Source: Channa striata (lineage: Eukaryota > Chordata > Actinopteri > Anabantiformes > Channidae). From it: a stretch of 64,000 bases of DNA. A model generated the notes under the pieces. That model did no database searches, was not told the origin of the DNA, and saw nothing but the letters and a program-made list of their open reading frames with translations. Position numbers and translations under genes: made by a program. Of this stretch, positions 61,556-64,000 are shown piece by piece. The stretch spans positions 9,775,945 through 9,839,944 of the forward strand of contig CM065176.1 of NCBI GenBank assembly GCA_033026295.1. Direction: 5' to 3'. The first letter of the stretch is position 1. The number at the start of each line of letters is the position of its first letter.

Positions 61556-64000
61556 GTCAGTTCCCGTATCACCAAAAGATTAAAATGTTTTAATCAATTT
61601 GTTGCCTCATAAGATTGTTATGGATGGACGATAGAGAGTGAAGGGACTAGAGGATCATTGACTGACCCAAAACGAGTCAATCACAGATGGAAACATCCAA
61701 ACACACTTGCTGTGGCTGCTGGTTGGAAACCACCACCAGAACAATTTGTTACTTATTGTCAGTAGCTTTGAACAAAAGTGCTGAATGAGCCACTCCGAGC
61801 TGTTTTACCAGCGATCCTGGCTTTAACTCACAACCTCTGGTTGGAAATGTCCAAACAAATCAAAGATGATCTGCCTTATAATATTCTCGACTTAAGGTTT
61901 GCTTTTAACTGTCTGACGTTTGAGAGACCGGACATGGTGCCATGATAACGTACTGTTTGTGGTCACTGAAGAAAGCTGTGGACCATCTACTAAGTGAACA
62001 GAATATCTTATTATTAGCGTGGTAATGGAGCAGGCATCTTTATGTAACTTGGAAAATTCTAAAGCCCAGTTTCACAGAGGAATCTGTTTAAATATGATTC
62101 ATTTGTTGTTTTAATTCCTTGAGTTTTTGCTGTGTTGGTTTAAGTTTAGATTCTAGTATCTGTTGTTACTCATGTACTTCACGGTCTGGTCTGATTATGA
62201 ACCTTGTAGAATCTTGACTCTTACATGTGGTTGACCAGCGACATGTAAACAAGTGGATCTAGAGAAGCAGAGCACATCTGAGAGGGCGTAGCTGAAACGC
62301 CACCACATGCGTTCTGTGTGTCATTAGCCCCTTCTGAAAATGTCAACACCTTCCCAGGATAGCACTGCTATCACTCTCCACTTCCCCCTGCTTGATTGTC
62401 ATGGTGTCCCTGGCAGTGCTACACTCACGCTTTCCCTCCTTCTGTCCTGAGGTTAGGGTCACACTGGCACTGCTTCTGATATTAGTTTGGATCATACCCG
62501 CCATGTGCAGAACCCTCTCAATCATCATCTGTCCCTGAGAGACAGACCAAAGAGCTGCCATTTCAGCTTCGCTCTCCTGAAGTGTTCAGTTTGTGGCCGT
62601 GCTTCCACCCTGTTGGCAGTCAGGGATGCTTAGGGTCATAGTTGACATGGGCGTATCTGTGGGGGAAGGTCGGCTTTTGAGGATCGTCCACAAATACACC
62701 AGAGGACAGAAAGCCGCACACGCATCTCATTCAGTATCACTGAGATAATAAAGATAACACAAAGAAAAAGACCCTAGAGGATGAAAGGGAGCAGCATGTG
62801 CCGGGAAGGTGTAAACAGCATGACTAATCAGGGGAGTGATGGTGCCAGGCTGTCAGATTTATGAAGGCAGCCTCGTGGAATCGTTGGCTGATGATTGGTG
62901 AGTCATCTGTTACTGATCAGCTGCTGTTGTTTGCGTCCTCCTTGCTGCTCTGTCTGACCCCAACGTGCTGCACGTGATTATGTGATCAAGGAATAGAAAC
63001 TATTTTGGTCACTTGACAACACAAGTAGAAAGGAGCGATCTTCCTCAGCCGACAATTCTTTGTTTTACGTTAAGGACGCGTCCCTTGACCTCTGCAAAGA
63101 ACAGTCTCACCACAGTGTCCATTATCAAGTCACCTTTTTGCCAGATCAAGAATTAACTTTGACTCAGATTTTTGTCTTTTCTTTTCAGTGTATTGTCCCT
63201 GCAAATTTGGCCTCATTTTATAGTTAATGCTTTTTCTACAGCACAACAGGAAAGACGGCAAATCAATACAGTGTTAATTTAGAAGTGAGAATACACCATC
63301 AGGAACATGTCAAGCTTTCTGCTGTTAGTGTCTCCACTCATTATGTTAGTCACTTGCTTCTAATGGACTCAGATTAGATTCAGATAAAAACTGTTAGTGG
63401 GTCAAGTACAGGTCATGCAGGGCAGCGCCTTTCCTTTGGTCGTATTTTACAGACACGCTCAGTCGTCGCCATGAATGAGCCCTCTTTGTCTCTGTGGTTG
63501 TGTTAATCCAGCAGAAAGCTGGGAGCGGGTCAGATTTCTCTGTTGGTATAAAGTGGACGACTATTTGTATCTCGGCCTCAGTGTCTGATCAGAGCAGCAC
63601 AGGCTGGAGTTCTTGTCAGTTGCGTAGTGACGTCCTGACATTCAAACTCCACCTGCTACTACTATAGTAGAGGATCAATAAAGAATTTAATTAGTGCTCA
63701 GTTGCAGTTATTGATCCAAAGAATAACAAAAGAAAGTGAAGAAAAGACCTTTAAGAGACTAAGACTGTGTGTTGACAAATTGTGAAGCATTTTCATTGTC
63801 ATCACTCCCATCCTCAGACAGTGACGCTCACTCACACCCGCTCAGCTTCCTCAGACAGGCTCTGACGATTACTCTTCATTTTCTTGCACCTGCTAAAAAA
63901 ATGTTGTGTACAAGTCTCTCAAGATTCTCTTCACACACATCCTTGAGCCTTTGTAGGTGCTGATGGAAATAGGAACTAACCCTCCGAGGTCCAGTCGGAG
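61556..64000 (+). other. abcc8 intron 16, running off the window
   Basis: No further SUR1 exon was recognised. The next expected coding sequence, leading to the YASQKPWLLNAT region of NBD1, is absent, so this intron is over 2.4 kb and extends past the edge. Nothing else recognised. Confidence 0.6.

Noticed and set aside
63769..63963. Candidate abcc8 exon 17 after the CCTCAG near 63820
   Set aside because: In the required phase it meets a stop at once and shows no NBD1 similarity.

Overview
The window is a stretch of vertebrate, almost certainly teleost fish, nuclear DNA. The reasons are split genes with GT-AG introns, many CA/TG microsatellites, decayed hAT and Tc1-like transposons of the kind common in fish, and six recognisable vertebrate genes packed into 64 kb. 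I cannot name the species from sequence alone. No prokaryotic, viral, CRISPR or operon-type feature was seen.

Layout: 1-2012 has no recognised gene and ends in the likely promoter of ccdc34. Genes then follow as ccdc34 (+, 2013-3681), rab19 (+, 5572-7577), hdhd5 (-, 9274-11940), ccdc77 (-, 13013-17501), ush1c (+, 19030-35188) and the 5' part of abcc8 (+, 39923 to beyond the right edge; last exon seen ends at 61555). rab19 and hdhd5 are tail to tail. hdhd5 and ccdc77 are in tandem on the minus strand. ccdc77 and ush1c are head to head across about 1.5 kb. ush1c and abcc8 are in tandem, as in mammals, where they are also neighbours. Exon boundaries were read by hand from splice sites, reading phase and remembered vertebrate orthologues. 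Every complete gene closes into one frame with family-typical length: CCDC34 333 aa, RAB19 217 aa, HDHD5 443 aa, CCDC77 492 aa, harmonin 555 aa (isoform a) or 965 aa (isoform b). The visible part of SUR1 is 743 aa.

The genes do not form a pathway. Themes are cilia/flagella (ccdc34, ccdc77), membrane traffic (rab19), a mitochondrial HAD-family protein (hdhd5), the Usher/brush-border scaffold harmonin (ush1c), and the regulatory subunit of the ATP-sensitive potassium channel (abcc8).

The points most worth a second look are: a clear a/b exon choice in ush1c with a very proline-rich b-specific exon; two alternative harmonin C-termini; an in-frame 48-nt exon extension at the start of harmonin PDZ3; three tandem in-frame 5' splice sites before NBD1 of abcc8; a GC-AG intron in ccdc34; two hAT-type insertions with clear target-site duplications; a perfect 18-bp-arm palindrome in an abcc8 intron; and a GC-rich first-exon-like segment between ush1c and abcc8 that belongs to no recognised gene.
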